Shown here one piece after another: positions 1 through 9,553 of a DNA stretch of 64,000 nt. This stretch comes from Cytophagales bacterium CG12_big_fil_rev_8_21_14_0_65_40_12. Its GTDB lineage: Bacteria; Bacteroidota; Bacteroidia; Cytophagales; Cyclobacteriaceae. Numbering within the stretch: position 1 is the stretch's first letter; the number at the start of each line of letters is the position of its first letter. The notes below the pieces were generated by a model, which did not search any database, was not told the origin of the DNA, and worked only from the letters and a program-made list of their open reading frames with translations. The DNA lies in contig PCUU01000060.1 of the NCBI GenBank assembly GCA_002786855.1, forward strand, positions 1 to 64,000. The letters are read 5' to 3'. Both the position numbers and the translations under genes were made by a program.

Positions 1-1158
1 TCTTCCCAGATTTCAATCTTAAGGCTTACCACAATTCCAATGTCACTTGACTTGCTTTTAAGAGGCCAATTTGCCTTTATGAAAGCCCAGGGATTTGAGG
101 TATGTGCGGGCTCCTCTTCGGGTAGAGAAATTGAAGCAATTATAGCCAGAGAGGGGGTAGCACATCATGTCTTTCCTTTCTCAAGGACCATCTCACCTTT
201 ATTGGATCTGGTGGCCATTTTTCGCCTGGTAAGGTTTTTAAGAAGTCATAAGTTTCAGATTGTTCATACACATACGCCAAAGGCAGGGCTGCTTGGGATG
301 ATTGCCGCTTGGATATGTAGGGTGCCGATTCGAATGCATACAGTGGCAGGCTTACCTTTAATGGAAACGAAGGGGCTTAAGCGAAAGGTGTTATTGCTAG
401 TCGAGCGATTAACGTACCATTGCGCTACAGGAGTATATCCTAATTCTTTCAAGATGATGGAATACATTCAACGACATATTTATTCCTCAGAAACTAAGTT
501 GAAAGTAATAGGCAATGGCAGTAGCAATGGAATTGATACCGACTACTTTCAAACAGATAGTATTTTAGAGCGAAGAGCCCTCGCCATCAAGGATGAACTG
601 CAGATACCCTTAGATCATAAAGTGGCGATTTTCATAGGTCGTATTACAGGCGATAAGGGAATCAATGAACTTGTTGGGGCTTTTAAATCTTTTGAAAAGT
701 TAAGCCTTATTTTGGTGGGGCCCTTCGAACCTGATTTGGATCCTTTGGACGATCAAACGGTATTGGAAATCCAGCAGAACCCTAATATTCACGCAGTAGG
801 TTATCAATCTGAGATCAGGCCTTATTTGTTGGCGGCTGATTTCCTTGCTTTCCCCTCTTACCGAGAGGGTTTTCCGAATGTACCAATGCAGGCTGGAGCC
901 ATGGGACTGCCGTCCATTGTCACCGATATTAATGGCTGCAATGAGATCATTGCGCATGAAATTAATGGATTGATCATCCCTGTAAAAGACCAAAATGCCC
1001 TTAAGTTGGCGATCGAAAGACTGCTGAACGATGCAGAGCTTTTTGAGCGAATGAAGGAAGTTGCCAGGCCTATGATCGTAAATAGGTATGATCAAAAAGT
1101 AGTTTGGGAGGCGCTCCACCAGGAATACATCGCATTAATAGAGGAATATGTACAATAG
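1..1158 (+). CDS. Glycosyltransferase family 4 (GT-B), 5'-truncated by window edge
   Basis: Transfers a sugar from a nucleotide-sugar donor during assembly of a surface glycan at the inner face of the cytoplasmic membrane; donor and acceptor cannot be told from sequence. The frame is open from the first base, and the residues before the ATG at 40 (ILRLTTIP) look like the usual first beta strand of this family, so the true start lies upstream of the window. The C-terminal donor-binding half is clear: a GRITGDKG strand-loop near residue 200 and the block [18 protein letters not shown] near residue 280, where the second acidic residue of the EX7E motif is Gln, as I recall for related Bacteroidota enzymes. 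It overlaps the next gene by 11 bp, so it belongs to the operon that continues to 5376. The family is sure, the substrate is not. Confidence 0.88.
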   Translation, partial: SSQISILRLTTIPMSLDLLLRGQFAFMKAQGFEVCAGSSSGREIEAIIAREGVAHHVFPFSRTISPLLDLVAIFRLVRFLRSHKFQIVHTHTPKAGLLGMIAAWICRVPIRMHTVAGLPLMETKGLKRKVLLLVERLTYHCATGVYPNSFKMMEYIQRHIYSSETKLKVIGNGSSNGIDTDYFQTDSILERRALAIKDELQIPLDHKVAIFIGRITGDKGINELVGAFKSFEKLSLILVGPFEPDLDPLDDQTVLEIQQNPNIHAVGYQSEIRPYLLAADFLAFPSYREGFPNVPMQAGAMGLPSIVTDINGCNEIIAHEINGLIIPVKDQNALKLAIERLLNDAELFERMKEVARPMIVNRYDQKVVWEALHQEYIALIEEYVQ

Positions 1159-1753
1159 CTTATTCAAAAGGCTTATCGATTTTTCCATTGCCTTAATGGT
1201 GTTAATTGTATTCTCCCCAATTATTCTAATTACAGCCATTATATTATGGGCAATCAATAAAGGGAGTCCATTCTTTTTTCAATTAAGGCCGGGTAAGAAT
1301 ACAAAAGCGTTCAAAATCATTAAATTTAAAACAATGTCGGATCAACGGACTTCAACGGGTGAATTGCTGCCAGATGATCTTCGCCTCACTAAGTTTGGTG
1401 GCTGGGTAAGGAAACTATCTATTGACGAATTGCCGCAGATGATCAATGTGTTGAAAGGAGAAATGTCGCTTGTAGGGCCTAGGCCCTTACTGACCGAATA
1501 CTTGCCACTTTATTCGGATGAACAGGCGCGGAGGCATGATATTAAACCCGGTATTACTGGCTGGGCTCAAGTCAATGGAAGAAATACTTTGGATTGGAAT
1601 ACCAAATTTGAGTACGATGTTTGGTATGTCGATCATTGTTCTTTTATGCTGGACTTAAGAATACTATTTTTAACCTTGAAAAAAGTAGTGATTAGGGAAG
1701 GCATTAGTTCGAGGACATCTGTCACTATGGAGAAATTTAAAGGGAATACATGA
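1148..1753 (+). CDS. Undecaprenyl-phosphate sugar phosphotransferase (PglC/WcaJ-type, short form)
   Basis: Initiates glycan assembly by moving a sugar-1-phosphate from a UDP-sugar to undecaprenyl phosphate in the membrane. The 201-residue protein has one hydrophobic N-terminal segment (residues 10-35, the re-entrant helix of monotopic phosphoglycosyltransferases), then FKTM and [10 protein letters not shown], the Asp-Glu catalytic pair of the family, then SLVGPRPL and [14 protein letters not shown], all diagnostic. It has the short length of Campylobacter PglC and lacks the extra N-terminal domain of WcaJ. It overlaps the upstream glycosyltransferase and the downstream acetyltransferase gene (4 bp), indicating translational coupling. 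With the PglD-, PglE- and PglF-like neighbours, the likely substrate is UDP-di-N-acetylbacillosamine (inference). Confidence 0.92.
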   Translation: MYNSLFKRLIDFSIALMVLIVFSPIILITAIILWAINKGSPFFFQLRPGKNTKAFKIIKFKTMSDQRTSTGELLPDDLRLTKFGGWVRKLSIDELPQMINVLKGEMSLVGPRPLLTEYLPLYSDEQARRHDIKPGITGWAQVNGRNTLDWNTKFEYDVWYVDHCSFMLDLRILFLTLKKVVIREGISSRTSVTMEKFKGNT

Positions 1754-2349
1754 TTTTAATTGGAGCATCTGGGCATTCAAAAGTGATTATTGATATTTTG
1801 AGGCTGAACAATATTGAGTTGGATAACTTGGTGGATGCCAACCCTTCAATTAAGGAATTGCAAGGAATTCCAGTTTTACTAGAAGACAGCTTTGAGTTTC
1901 TCGATCAAGAAGCGATTATTGCTATAGGGTCCAACGCGATAAGAAAGAGACTGGCTTTGAAACATCATTTGAAATACGTTAAGGCTATCCACCCAAAGGC
2001 TGTTTTGGATAGTTCTGTTCAAATCGGTTTGGGAACCGTGGTCATGGCTTCGGCAACGATCAATAGTGACACGAAAATTGGAGATCATTGCATCATCAAT
2101 ACTTCCGCATCGATAGACCATGATTGTTCATTAGGTGATTTTGTTCACATAAGCCCTAATGCTACCTTATGCGGTGGAGTACAAATAGGGGAAGGCACTC
2201 AAGTGGGGGCAAACGCTGCCGTCATTCCAAATATTACTATTGGAAAATGGGTAACCATTGGAGCCGGGGCGGTGGTGATTTCAAATATCCCCGATTTTGC
2301 CGTTGTTGTAGGTAATCCTGCTAGAATCATAAAATATAATAATGACTGA
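1750..2349 (+). CDS. PglD/NeuD-family sugar O/N-acetyltransferase
   Basis: Probably acetylates the 4-amino group of UDP-4-amino-4,6-dideoxy-GlcNAc using acetyl-CoA, the last step to UDP-di-N-acetylbacillosamine. The N-terminus ([14 protein letters not shown]) forms the small Rossmann-like sugar-nucleotide domain of the PglD/NeuD family. From about residue 85 the sequence turns into hexapeptide repeats of a left-handed beta helix, ending in a [11 protein letters not shown] block typical of the family. The general-base His is probably in [12 protein letters not shown] (residues 122-133). The length of 199 residues is normal. The start overlaps the upstream gene by 4 bp and the end overlaps the aminotransferase by 8 bp. 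Confidence 0.9.
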   Translation: MILIGASGHSKVIIDILRLNNIELDNLVDANPSIKELQGIPVLLEDSFEFLDQEAIIAIGSNAIRKRLALKHHLKYVKAIHPKAVLDSSVQIGLGTVVMASATINSDTKIGDHCIINTSASIDHDCSLGDFVHISPNATLCGGVQIGEGTQVGANAAVIPNITIGKWVTIGAGAVVISNIPDFAVVVGNPARIIKYNND

Positions 2350-3475
2350 AGAAAGAATTTGGCTTTCCTCGCCTCACATGGGGGGTGAAGAACTTGATTT
2401 TATTCACGATGCTTTTTCGACCAATTGGATTGCGCCCTTGGGGGCCAATGTTGATGGATTTGAAAAGGACTTGGCAGCGTATATAAAAGTACCGTACGTA
2501 GCGGCATTGTCGAGTGGTACCGCTGCCATTCATTTGGCATTGATCCAGTTAAGCGTAAAGGCTGGGGATGAAGTGATTGCTCAAAGCTTTACTTTTTGTG
2601 GCACAACCAACCCAATTCTGTATCAGCAAGCAACTCCTGTCTTGGTTGATTCCGAGCCAGATACTTGGAACATGTGCCCAATTGCGCTAGAAAAGGCTGT
2701 TTTGGATAGGATTTCAAAAGGAAAGAGGCCAAAGGCGGTTATCGTGGTGCATTTGTATGGAATGCCATGCAAAATCAAAGAAATTCAATCCATTTGCAAT
2801 AAGTATGAAATCCCTTTGATTGAAGACGCTGCTGAGGCCTTAGGTTCAGAAATTGGCGGCCAAATGGCTGGTTCTTTTGGCGATTTTTCGGTATTGTCTT
2901 TTAATGGTAATAAAATCATTACCACTTCTGGGGGAGGCGCCTTAGCATCCAAGCGCAAGGATTGGATTGATACCACTAGATTTTTGGCCACTCAGGCCAG
3001 GGACGATGCTCCTCATTATGAACATGCTACCTTAGGCTACAATTACAGAATGTCCAATATTTTGGCAGGAATTGGACGTGGACAAATGAAGGTACTCGAT
3101 GGTCACGTGGCCAATCGCAGGGCCAATAACGCATTCTACAGAGCGCGCTTAACGGATCTAGGCTTTATTTTTCAGTCAGAAAATAGTGAAGGAGACCGTT
3201 CCAATTATTGGTTGACCTCCGTATTCATCCAACCAGAGATTTTAGGAAAGACAAGAGAAGAGATAAGGCTGGCGCTTTGGGAATCTAATATTGAAACTCG
3301 GCCGCTTTGGAAACCCATGCATTTACAGCCTCTCTATAAAGAGTTTCCATATTATGGCAATGGCGTGAGTGATGAACTTTTTGATAAAGGCCTGTGCTTG
3401 CCTTCTGGTTCCAACCTCAGCGAGCGAAGTTTACAACGAGTAGTAGATGCTATAGTTAAATGTGTGACTAAGTGA
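2342..3475 (+). CDS. DegT/DnrJ/EryC1/StrS aminotransferase (PglE-like)
   Basis: PLP-dependent sugar aminotransferase, expected to aminate the C4 keto group of the UDP-4-keto-6-deoxy sugar made by the downstream dehydratase, with glutamate as amino donor. Visible hallmarks are SSGTAAIHLAL near residue 57 (phosphate-cup), IEDAAEALG near 160 (the Asp that binds the pyridine nitrogen) and SFNGNKIITTSGGG near 190, where the Lys forms the internal aldimine. Its length of 377 residues is standard. The stop codon overlaps the GTG start of the next gene (GTGA), a coupled arrangement. Placement between PglD- and PglF-like genes supports the bacillosamine assignment, although other 4-aminosugars remain possible. 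Confidence 0.92.
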   Translation: MTEERIWLSSPHMGGEELDFIHDAFSTNWIAPLGANVDGFEKDLAAYIKVPYVAALSSGTAAIHLALIQLSVKAGDEVIAQSFTFCGTTNPILYQQATPVLVDSEPDTWNMCPIALEKAVLDRISKGKRPKAVIVVHLYGMPCKIKEIQSICNKYEIPLIEDAAEALGSEIGGQMAGSFGDFSVLSFNGNKIITTSGGGALASKRKDWIDTTRFLATQARDDAPHYEHATLGYNYRMSNILAGIGRGQMKVLDGHVANRRANNAFYRARLTDLGFIFQSENSEGDRSNYWLTSVFIQPEILGKTREEIRLALWESNIETRPLWKPMHLQPLYKEFPYYGNGVSDELFDKGLCLPSGSNLSERSLQRVVDAIVKCVTK

Positions 3476-5376
3476 TAAAGCGAATTAAAACCTTGAATGT
3501 ATTGCCCCGATGGATCATAGTACTGATCGATTTGGTCGTTTATGCATTGGCTGCTTTGGTAGCTTATCTGCTGAGGCTGAATTTTGATATTGATGCGCTC
3601 TACCAATTTAACTTTTTCAGAGGGGTGATCATTTTTACAACTGCAGGTTTAATGAGTTCGTTGATCACACGAAGTTTTGCAGGAATTATTAGGTATACGG
3701 GTGTCCAAGACACATTAAGGGTGCTCTATGCGAGCCTATTAACCTTGGGAATATCATTCTGCATCAACTACCTGTCAGAAAATGCAATGCCTTATTCAAT
3801 CGCATTAATAGCATTTTTTGTGGCGCTCGTGATTTTGACAAGCTATCGACTTTTGGTCAAAGAACTCTTTGCTTTTTATCGAACGATTCCAAAAGTCAAA
3901 AAGAAGATTGTGATTTTTGGAGCAGGGCAATCTGGTATGATCACCAAGCAGTTGCTGGATAATGATACATCTTCTAATGTTAAAGTCATCGGATTTCTGG
4001 AAGATAATCCACGTAAAATCGGAAATATTCTAGGAGGGGTCAGAATTTACTCTGCTCGAAATGATTTCGAAAAAGTGATCATTAAGAATCATCCGTCTGA
4101 GCTGATTATTGCTACCACGCAAATGTCATTGGAACGAAAGAATGAATTGGTAGATCAATGTCTTGAATTTGGCATCAAAGTGTCTTCTGTACCTTCTGTG
4201 GATCAATGGATTGGCGGTCAATTTGGGATTGATCAGATCAAGGAGATTAGGATTGAAGATTTACTGGGACGAAACACTATCAACCTTTCCAATAAATATG
4301 TGAGCCAAGAACTTTCGGGCAAATGTATTTTAATTACTGGAGCCGCAGGTTCCATTGGAGCTGAATTGGTGAGGCAAATTTCAAAATACAAACCTTCCAA
4401 ATTGATCTTATTGGACCAGTCAGAAACGGGGCTTTTTGAAATGGAGAATGAGATCAGAAGATATGGCACTGTTTCCTATGAACTTATTTGTTTTGTGGCC
4501 GATATCACGAATCGTGAACGATTGACTTATCTTTTTAGGCAATATTCACCTGAATTTATTTTTCATGCGGCTGCTTACAAGCATGTTCCAATGATGGAAT
4601 CAAATGCGCATGAAGCGATTCATTGTAATCTTATTGGAACAAAAAACCTTGCAGATTTGGCAGTTGAGTTTGAGGTAAAGAAGTTTGTAATGATTTCTAC
4701 TGATAAGGCAGTAAATCCTACGAGTGTGATGGGGGCGACAAAAAGAGCAGCAGAAATATATGTTCAATCCTTGAATAACTTCTTGAATGAAGTTGAAGCA
4801 GAGCATCCCACCCGATTCATAACTACCCGATTTGGAAACGTTTTGGGTTCAAGCGGCTCAGTCATCCCAATCTTTCAGAAACAAATCCAACAAGGAGGCC
4901 CGATTACTGTGACCCACCCTGATATCACCCGGTATTTTATGACAATTCCAGAAGCTTGCAGCCTTGTGCTGGAGGCAGGTGTTATGGGTAATGGTGGAGA
5001 AATATTCGTTTTTGATATGGGCAAGTCGGTTAAAATTGTTGATTTGGCCAAGAGGATGATTCAACTCTCTGGGCTAAAGGAAGGACTTGATATCAACATA
5101 GTTTTTTCAGGATTGAGGCCAGGTGAAAAGTTGTTTGAAGAACTGTTAGAAGATGGTGAAAATACCCTGAGTACTCATCATCCAAAGATCATGATTGCGA
5201 AGGTAAGGGCGGTGGAGTTTGCTGAGGTAAAGCGTATTTATGCTGAAATTGAAAATGCCCTGGGCACAGTTGACGCTAAAATCGGAGATGGAGAAATGCA
5301 ACTTGTAAAATTCTTGAAAATATTGATCACTGAGTACAAGAGCAAAGAATCAAAGTTTTCGATGTTGGATAGATAA
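3472..5376 (+). CDS. Membrane UDP-GlcNAc 4,6-dehydratase, PglF/WbpM/CapD type
   Basis: Carries out the first committed step, converting UDP-GlcNAc to the 4-keto-6-deoxy sugar. The 634-residue protein has four or five N-terminal membrane helices (residues 12-135), a first Rossmann-like fold with FGAGQSG near 150, and a C-terminal short-chain dehydrogenase domain starting at TGAAGSIGAELV near 288. The active-site region STDKAVNPTSVMGATKR carries Met where classical SDRs have Tyr, as in the PglF/FlaA1 subfamily. The start is GTG at 3472, inside the stop of the upstream gene, which fixes it. It is the last gene of the operon; a strong bidirectional terminator follows at 5454. Function is confident at family level. 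Confidence 0.93.
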   Translation: MIKRIKTLNVLPRWIIVLIDLVVYALAALVAYLLRLNFDIDALYQFNFFRGVIIFTTAGLMSSLITRSFAGIIRYTGVQDTLRVLYASLLTLGISFCINYLSENAMPYSIALIAFFVALVILTSYRLLVKELFAFYRTIPKVKKKIVIFGAGQSGMITKQLLDNDTSSNVKVIGFLEDNPRKIGNILGGVRIYSARNDFEKVIIKNHPSELIIATTQMSLERKNELVDQCLEFGIKVSSVPSVDQWIGGQFGIDQIKEIRIEDLLGRNTINLSNKYVSQELSGKCILITGAAGSIGAELVRQISKYKPSKLILLDQSETGLFEMENEIRRYGTVSYELICFVADITNRERLTYLFRQYSPEFIFHAAAYKHVPMMESNAHEAIHCNLIGTKNLADLAVEFEVKKFVMISTDKAVNPTSVMGATKRAAEIYVQSLNNFLNEVEAEHPTRFITTRFGNVLGSSGSVIPIFQKQIQQGGPITVTHPDITRYFMTIPEACSLVLEAGVMGNGGEIFVFDMGKSVKIVDLAKRMIQLSGLKEGLDINIVFSGLRPGEKLFEELLEDGENTLSTHHPKIMIAKVRAVEFAEVKRIYAEIENALGTVDAKIGDGEMQLVKFLKILITEYKSKESKFSMLDR

Positions 5377-5453
5377 TTTCTTTATTCAGGGCAATACAAC
5401 CCTATATATTTAAATAAACTGCTCACTTTAATTAAGAAAAATCTTATACCACC

Positions 5454-5485
5454 AAAAAGCCCCACTCATTTGAATGGGGCTTTTT
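5454..5485. terminator. Bidirectional intrinsic terminator between convergent genes
   Basis: A perfect stem of AAAAAGCCCC pairing with GGGGCTTTTT, with a short loop, has an A-run on one side and a T-run on the other. It lies between the end of the glycan operon (+) and the end of the outer-membrane protein gene (-), so it can stop transcription from both directions. Confidence 0.85.
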
Positions 5486-5509
5486 GATTGAATATCAGTA
5501 AGATAAAGA

Positions 5510-6418
5510 TTATCTAAATTTCGGTTTCTTTCTACTAGGAGAGAAAAGTTGTTGAAGTAAATTCTCGGGTAAATACATTTCTAGTCTGACTTGAAAAATA
5601 TAATAGGAATCATTTTTTAAAGGATTTCCACGGTCATCACCCAGTCTAAAATCTTGGAAACCTCCTTCTGGCCCTCTATCCGAGAGTGCCTTAGCCAATC
5701 TTGCATTTTCAGAACCTTCTCCAAAAAGAACATCAAATTCCGTAATATCTACATGCTCAGTGCTAACGTCATCTAAATAATCTGTTCGGGTAAATCTCCT
5801 ACCGCCTTCTATTAAAATGTCGATGTACTGATTTGCTTTTAACCGAACTCCAATACCAATAGGCACCACCATGATTCTGCCTGAATAAGGGATCAATTCC
5901 GTTTGTAGAGGTCTTAATGCCACCCATTCCCCCTCATATAATGCCTTGGGATTATTAGAGCTTAGACCTAGCCCTGCGAAAATATAAGGATTAATCAAAG
6001 GGCGTCTGGTGTAAGAATTATTTACTGGGATAAGGTTAAAAACTACTAGGGCTGATAGTTCCAAGTTATTTGATCTAAAAGAGAGATTTCTTGGACGTCT
6101 TTTATCTGGGCCTCCAAATCTATTTTTTCTTTCCCCGATTTTTTGATTGAGAGAATCTGCCGCGGCTATTTGATACCAGTTCAGGTCTAATCTCAAACTT
6201 AACTGAGATCCAAGTTTTTTGCGTAGACCAATGCCTGCATTCGGTCTAGCCGTAAAACCATCAAAAAGTACATCGTGTAAATCACCGTGGTATGTACTTT
6301 GTCCCAATCCAAAGGAGAACATAAGAGACCTGTCTCTTCGTCTTGAGTAGAAGCTTTGTGCATTGACAGCATCAATAACAAAGACTAATAATAATGTGAT
6401 GAGTAAAGCTTTTTTCAT
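5510..6418 (-). CDS. Outer-membrane beta-barrel protein, DUF6089-like
   Basis: A predicted secreted outer-membrane protein of 302 residues. A Sec signal peptide (MKKALLITLLLVFVIDAVNA, then Q) is followed by alternating amphipathic strands typical of an eight-stranded barrel, with the motif GQSTYHGDLHD near residue 40 that resembles the DUF6089 family of Bacteroidota, and PYIFAGLGLSS in the middle. It is paralogous to the gene at 8639-9493: both share the YxG[DE]L block, an IPIGIGV segment and a YLDDVS motif in the same order. The next gene upstream on this strand is tRNA-Arg, separated by a terminator, so it is monocistronic. No substrate or ligand can be inferred. Confidence 0.75.
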   Translation of the reverse strand: MKKALLITLLLVFVIDAVNAQSFYSRRRDRSLMFSFGLGQSTYHGDLHDVLFDGFTARPNAGIGLRKKLGSQLSLRLDLNWYQIAAADSLNQKIGERKNRFGGPDKRRPRNLSFRSNNLELSALVVFNLIPVNNSYTRRPLINPYIFAGLGLSSNNPKALYEGEWVALRPLQTELIPYSGRIMVVPIGIGVRLKANQYIDILIEGGRRFTRTDYLDDVSTEHVDITEFDVLFGEGSENARLAKALSDRGPEGGFQDFRLGDDRGNPLKNDSYYIFQVRLEMYLPENLLQQLFSPSRKKPKFR

Positions 6419-6522
6419 TCCAAATACACCTCAATTTATCATAATATTGAATCAAAAATGGTGGTCATATCAATCTTAGGTCGGTGAGGAACGCTCAAAT
6501 ATATTATAATTTGAGCTAAAAT

Positions 6523-6555
6523 AAAATCCTTCATTCAAACTTGATGAAGGATTTT
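6523..6555 (-). terminator. Intrinsic terminator downstream of sucC-tRNA-Arg
   Basis: A 12-bp perfect stem (AAAATCCTTCAT with ATGAAGGATTTT) ends, on the minus strand, in an AT-rich T tract. It is placed 6 bp after the tRNA 3' end and ends the sucC-tRNA transcript. A further 8-bp inverted repeat (GCTCAAAT/ATTTGAGC) lies just beyond it at 6493-6516. Confidence 0.75.
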
Positions 6556-6560
6556 GTGTG

Positions 6561-6634
6561 TGCACCCGGAAGGAGTCGAACCCTCAACCCCCAGAGCCGA
6601 AATCTGGTGCTCTATCCAATTGAGCTACGGATGC
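6561..6634 (-). tRNA. tRNA-Arg (anticodon TCG)
   Basis: The reverse complement folds into a full cloverleaf of 74 nt: acceptor GCATCCG with CGGGTGC (one G-T pair), D stem GCTC/GAGC, anticodon stem CCAGA/TCTGG around loop TTTCGGC with anticodon TCG, and T arm GAGGG-TTCGACT-CCTTC. The discriminator is A. The 3' CCA is not encoded (ACAC follows), so this tRNA depends on the CCA-adding enzyme found at 30473. It begins 7 bp after the sucC stop codon and is probably processed from the sucC transcript. Confidence 0.96.
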
Positions 6635-6641
6635 TGAAATT

Positions 6642-7853
6642 TTATGCTAAAACTTCTTGAACTTTTAGGGCTGCATCTTTCAAAAGGATGGCAGAATGAA
6701 CCGCTAAGCCACTTTCATCGATTATTTTTGCGCCTTCTTCTGCGTTGGTGCCTTGTAGTCTTACAATAATTGGGATGCTAATATTTCCAATTTTCTTATA
6801 GGCCTCAACCACACCTTTGGCGACTCTGTCGCAACGCACAATACCACCAAAAATATTAATTAAAATAGCCTTAACATTAGGGTCTTGCAGAATTATTCTG
6901 AAACCTGCTTCAACGGTCTCAGCATTGGCCGAACCTCCAACATCTAAAAAGTTGGCAGGCTCTCCGCCTGAAAGCTTAATAATGTCCATGGTGGCCATTG
7001 CCAGACCCGCTCCGTTCACCATACAGCCTACATTGCCATCAAGCTTTACATAGCTTAGGCCGTATTTTCCAGCTTCAACTTCAGAAGGGTCTTCTTCTGT
7101 AATGTCTCTAAGTGCTTGAAGGTCAGGGTGACGCATTAAAGCATTGTCGTCTAGGTTAACTTTGGCATCAACAGCTAGGATTTTATCATCAGATGTTTTT
7201 AGTACTGGATTAATTTCAAACATCGATGAATCAGAACTTTCAAAGGCTTTGTAAAGAGAGAAGATAAACTTCACCATTTCTTTAAAGGCATTTCCTTCCA
7301 GCCCTAATTTGAAGGCTACTTTCCTAGCTTGGAATCCTTGTAAACCAACTTTTGGATCAATCCATTCTTTGACAATTTTCTCAGGGCTGTGCTCAGCAAC
7401 TTCCTCAATGTCCATTCCTCCTTCAGTAGAGGCCATGATCACATTACAGCCTTTGGCACGATCCAGAAGGATGCTCATATAATATTCTTTGGGCTCAGAT
7501 TGGCCTGGATAGTAAACATCTTGCGCGATGAGTACCTTACCTACTTTTTTTCCAGCAGGACCAGTTTGATGCGTAACTAGTGTGCCACCTAAAATAGCGC
7601 CTGCCTTTGTCGGTACATCTTCTAGGCTTTTAGCCAGCACAACCCCATTTGAACCCGTTTCATTGACTTTACCCTTGCCACGTCCACCAGCGTGAATCTG
7701 AGCTTTTATAACATACCAGCTTGTTCCAGTTTCGGCATTTAGTTTTTTAGCCGCTTCGGTAGCTTCTTCAGGAGTAGAGGCAACAATGCCTTCTTGGATT
7801 TTTACTCCATGTTTTTTTAGTAATTCTTTGGCTTGGTATTCGTGGATATTCAT
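6642..7853 (-). CDS. sucC: Succinyl-CoA synthetase (ADP-forming) beta subunit
   Basis: Together with SucD it interconverts succinyl-CoA and succinate with ATP formation in the TCA cycle. The 403-residue protein opens with [17 protein letters not shown], the signature N-terminus, followed by the ATP-grasp domain ([13 protein letters not shown] near residue 50) and a CoA-ligase domain containing [12 protein letters not shown] and [10 protein letters not shown]. The length is a little above the E. coli protein (388). sucD is not adjacent, which is usual in Bacteroidota. The gene is divergent from the ABC ATPase gene at 7977; tRNA-Arg follows immediately. Confidence 0.97.
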   Translation of the reverse strand: MNIHEYQAKELLKKHGVKIQEGIVASTPEEATEAAKKLNAETGTSWYVIKAQIHAGGRGKGKVNETGSNGVVLAKSLEDVPTKAGAILGGTLVTHQTGPAGKKVGKVLIAQDVYYPGQSEPKEYYMSILLDRAKGCNVIMASTEGGMDIEEVAEHSPEKIVKEWIDPKVGLQGFQARKVAFKLGLEGNAFKEMVKFIFSLYKAFESSDSSMFEINPVLKTSDDKILAVDAKVNLDDNALMRHPDLQALRDITEEDPSEVEAGKYGLSYVKLDGNVGCMVNGAGLAMATMDIIKLSGGEPANFLDVGGSANAETVEAGFRIILQDPNVKAILINIFGGIVRCDRVAKGVVEAYKKIGNISIPIIVRLQGTNAEEGAKIIDESGLAVHSAILLKDAALKVQEVLA

Positions 7854-7976
7854 GCGATAAAATTTTGCACGAAACTACACCATTGACCTTAATATAGCAA
7901 GGAAAAACAAGTAGCTTATTCGACTAGATAAGTAAGGTTTGAGATGATTTGATTAAGTTTACCTTCATTTTTACAC

Positions 7977-8636
7977 ATGGAAATTTTAAGGGCAGAGAAA
8001 GTACAAAAATCTTATAACGAACTTCAGGTGCTGAGAGGAATAGATTTGTCCGTTCAGCAAGGGGAGGTGTTGTCTGTGGTAGGTGAATCTGGTGCGGGTA
8101 AGAGTACTTTGTTACACATTTTGGGTACTTTGGATGCCGCAGACGCTGGGCAAATTGTAATTGCTGGAAAATCGGTGGGATCTATGAAATCCAAAGATCT
8201 GGCAGGCTTCCGCAATCAGCAGATTGGCTTTATTTTCCAGTTTCATAATCTTTTGCCTGAATTTACTGCTTTGGAGAATGTTTGTTTGCCTGGTTTGATG
8301 TCGAATTCAAATGATAAAGCAGTTTTTGAACGGGGAAAGCAACTATTGAAAAAGTTGGGGCTTACTTCAAGACAAGACCATAAGCCTTCTGAGCTCTCGG
8401 GCGGTGAGCAGCAGCGCGTGGCTGTGGCGAGGTCTTTAATCAACAATCCGAGTATCGTTTTTGCCGATGAGCCTAGCGGGAACTTGGATTCGAAGACAGC
8501 AGATGAATTGCATCGACTGTTCTTTGATCTGAGAAATGAACTGAATCAAACCTTCGTTATTGTTACCCATAACCAAAGCTTGGCTGCCATGGCCGATCGT
8601 AAGATTGAAATCAAAGATGGGGTGATTTTGACTTAA
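7977..8636 (+). CDS. ABC transporter ATP-binding protein, LolD/MacB-type
   Basis: Cytoplasmic ATPase subunit of a lipoprotein-release or MacB-like exporter. Seen are Walker A GESGAGKSTLL (residues 36-46), the signature LSGGEQQRVAVARSL near 138, Walker B VFADEPSGNLD near 162 with the D-loop, and the H-loop VTHNQSL near 200. The GNLDSKTADELH context and 219-residue length match LolD-like proteins. The membrane partner is not adjacent, so assignment to lipoprotein sorting is by family only. It is transcribed divergently from sucC, with a 123-bp intergenic region holding both promoters, and its stop lies 2 bp from the stop of the opposing gene. Confidence 0.88.
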   Translation: MEILRAEKVQKSYNELQVLRGIDLSVQQGEVLSVVGESGAGKSTLLHILGTLDAADAGQIVIAGKSVGSMKSKDLAGFRNQQIGFIFQFHNLLPEFTALENVCLPGLMSNSNDKAVFERGKQLLKKLGLTSRQDHKPSELSGGEQQRVAVARSLINNPSIVFADEPSGNLDSKTADELHRLFFDLRNELNQTFVIVTHNQSLAAMADRKIEIKDGVILT

Positions 8637-8638
8637 GA

Positions 8639-9493
8639 TTATCTCGTCTTCTTCTCGACTTTACATCTTATGGAAGACTTACCGTATAAAGAGCCCGGAA
8701 TGTAATAACCCAATCTAAAGCCAAACCTTAAATAGGAGTCATTTGAGCCTTCACCCCTAGGGTCGCCCGCTGCGGCAGGATCAAAACCTAATTCTACTCT
8801 TCTATCTGATAATTGACCTGCCACAGGATCGACAAAAGAGGAAGGGTCTCTGTAATTTGCACTTACGTCATCCAAGTATTTTGTAAGGGTGGGGGTGTAC
8901 TGCACTTCCAATTGTAAATCCATAAATCTATTCACGAAAATACTGACCCCAACCCCAATAGGAATCACTACCGCCAAAGTGCCATACTCAATTCCCTCTA
9001 GTCTTAATGGCCTCAGCTCATAGTCTGTTCCGGCCAATGTTGCTTTTGGTTTATTGGTGGTTACCCCAAGTCCTAAAGCAAAATAGGGATTGGCAAAAGC
9101 CCGATCTTTGAAGCCTGTATGGGGATGAGGATAAGCATAAAAAAGGGCTTGACCTGTGAATTCTATATTCGTGGCTTTGAATGATAGATTTCTCGCTAAC
9201 CTTTCCCTATCTACTGACAACGAATCAGCTCCTTTGATGGAATAAATGGATAAGCTGCCGCGAAGCGCAATTTTGTCGGTGAAGAGGTGCTCGTAACCCA
9301 AGCTTGCGCTCAAGCCAAAATTCAATTTTGAATCTGTACCAAAGTCTGATAGCTCTCCAAAATAAGTGTTCAAGCCAAGGCCAAAAGAGGCTTTTGAAAG
9401 CCTATCGAAATCACCAGTGGTGACGTATTGTTGACCAAAGATACTCTTCGTTATTAGCGCGAAAAGCAGAACAATTAGGCGCGTTTTAGTCAT
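8639..9493 (-). CDS. Outer-membrane beta-barrel protein, DUF6089-like paralog
   Basis: A 284-residue secreted protein with a signal peptide (MTKTRLIVLLFALITKSIFG, then QQ) and barrel-like amphipathic strands. The block GLNTYFGELSD near residue 42 corresponds to GQSTYHGDLHD of the gene at 5510-6418, and the later PYFALGLGVTTNKPKA, VIPIGVGVSIF and YLDDVSANY blocks align in the same order. It is therefore a diverged duplicate separated by sucC, the tRNA and the ABC ATPase gene. It is convergent with the ABC gene. Function is unknown beyond probable outer-membrane location. Confidence 0.72.
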   Translation of the reverse strand: MTKTRLIVLLFALITKSIFGQQYVTTGDFDRLSKASFGLGLNTYFGELSDFGTDSKLNFGLSASLGYEHLFTDKIALRGSLSIYSIKGADSLSVDRERLARNLSFKATNIEFTGQALFYAYPHPHTGFKDRAFANPYFALGLGVTTNKPKATLAGTDYELRPLRLEGIEYGTLAVVIPIGVGVSIFVNRFMDLQLEVQYTPTLTKYLDDVSANYRDPSSFVDPVAGQLSDRRVELGFDPAAAGDPRGEGSNDSYLRFGFRLGYYIPGSLYGKSSIRCKVEKKTR

Positions 9494-9553
9494 TTAATTA
9501 CTGCTTGGGTTAGGTTCAAGAACATAAAGATATAAGTCAAACGCGAAAAACTG

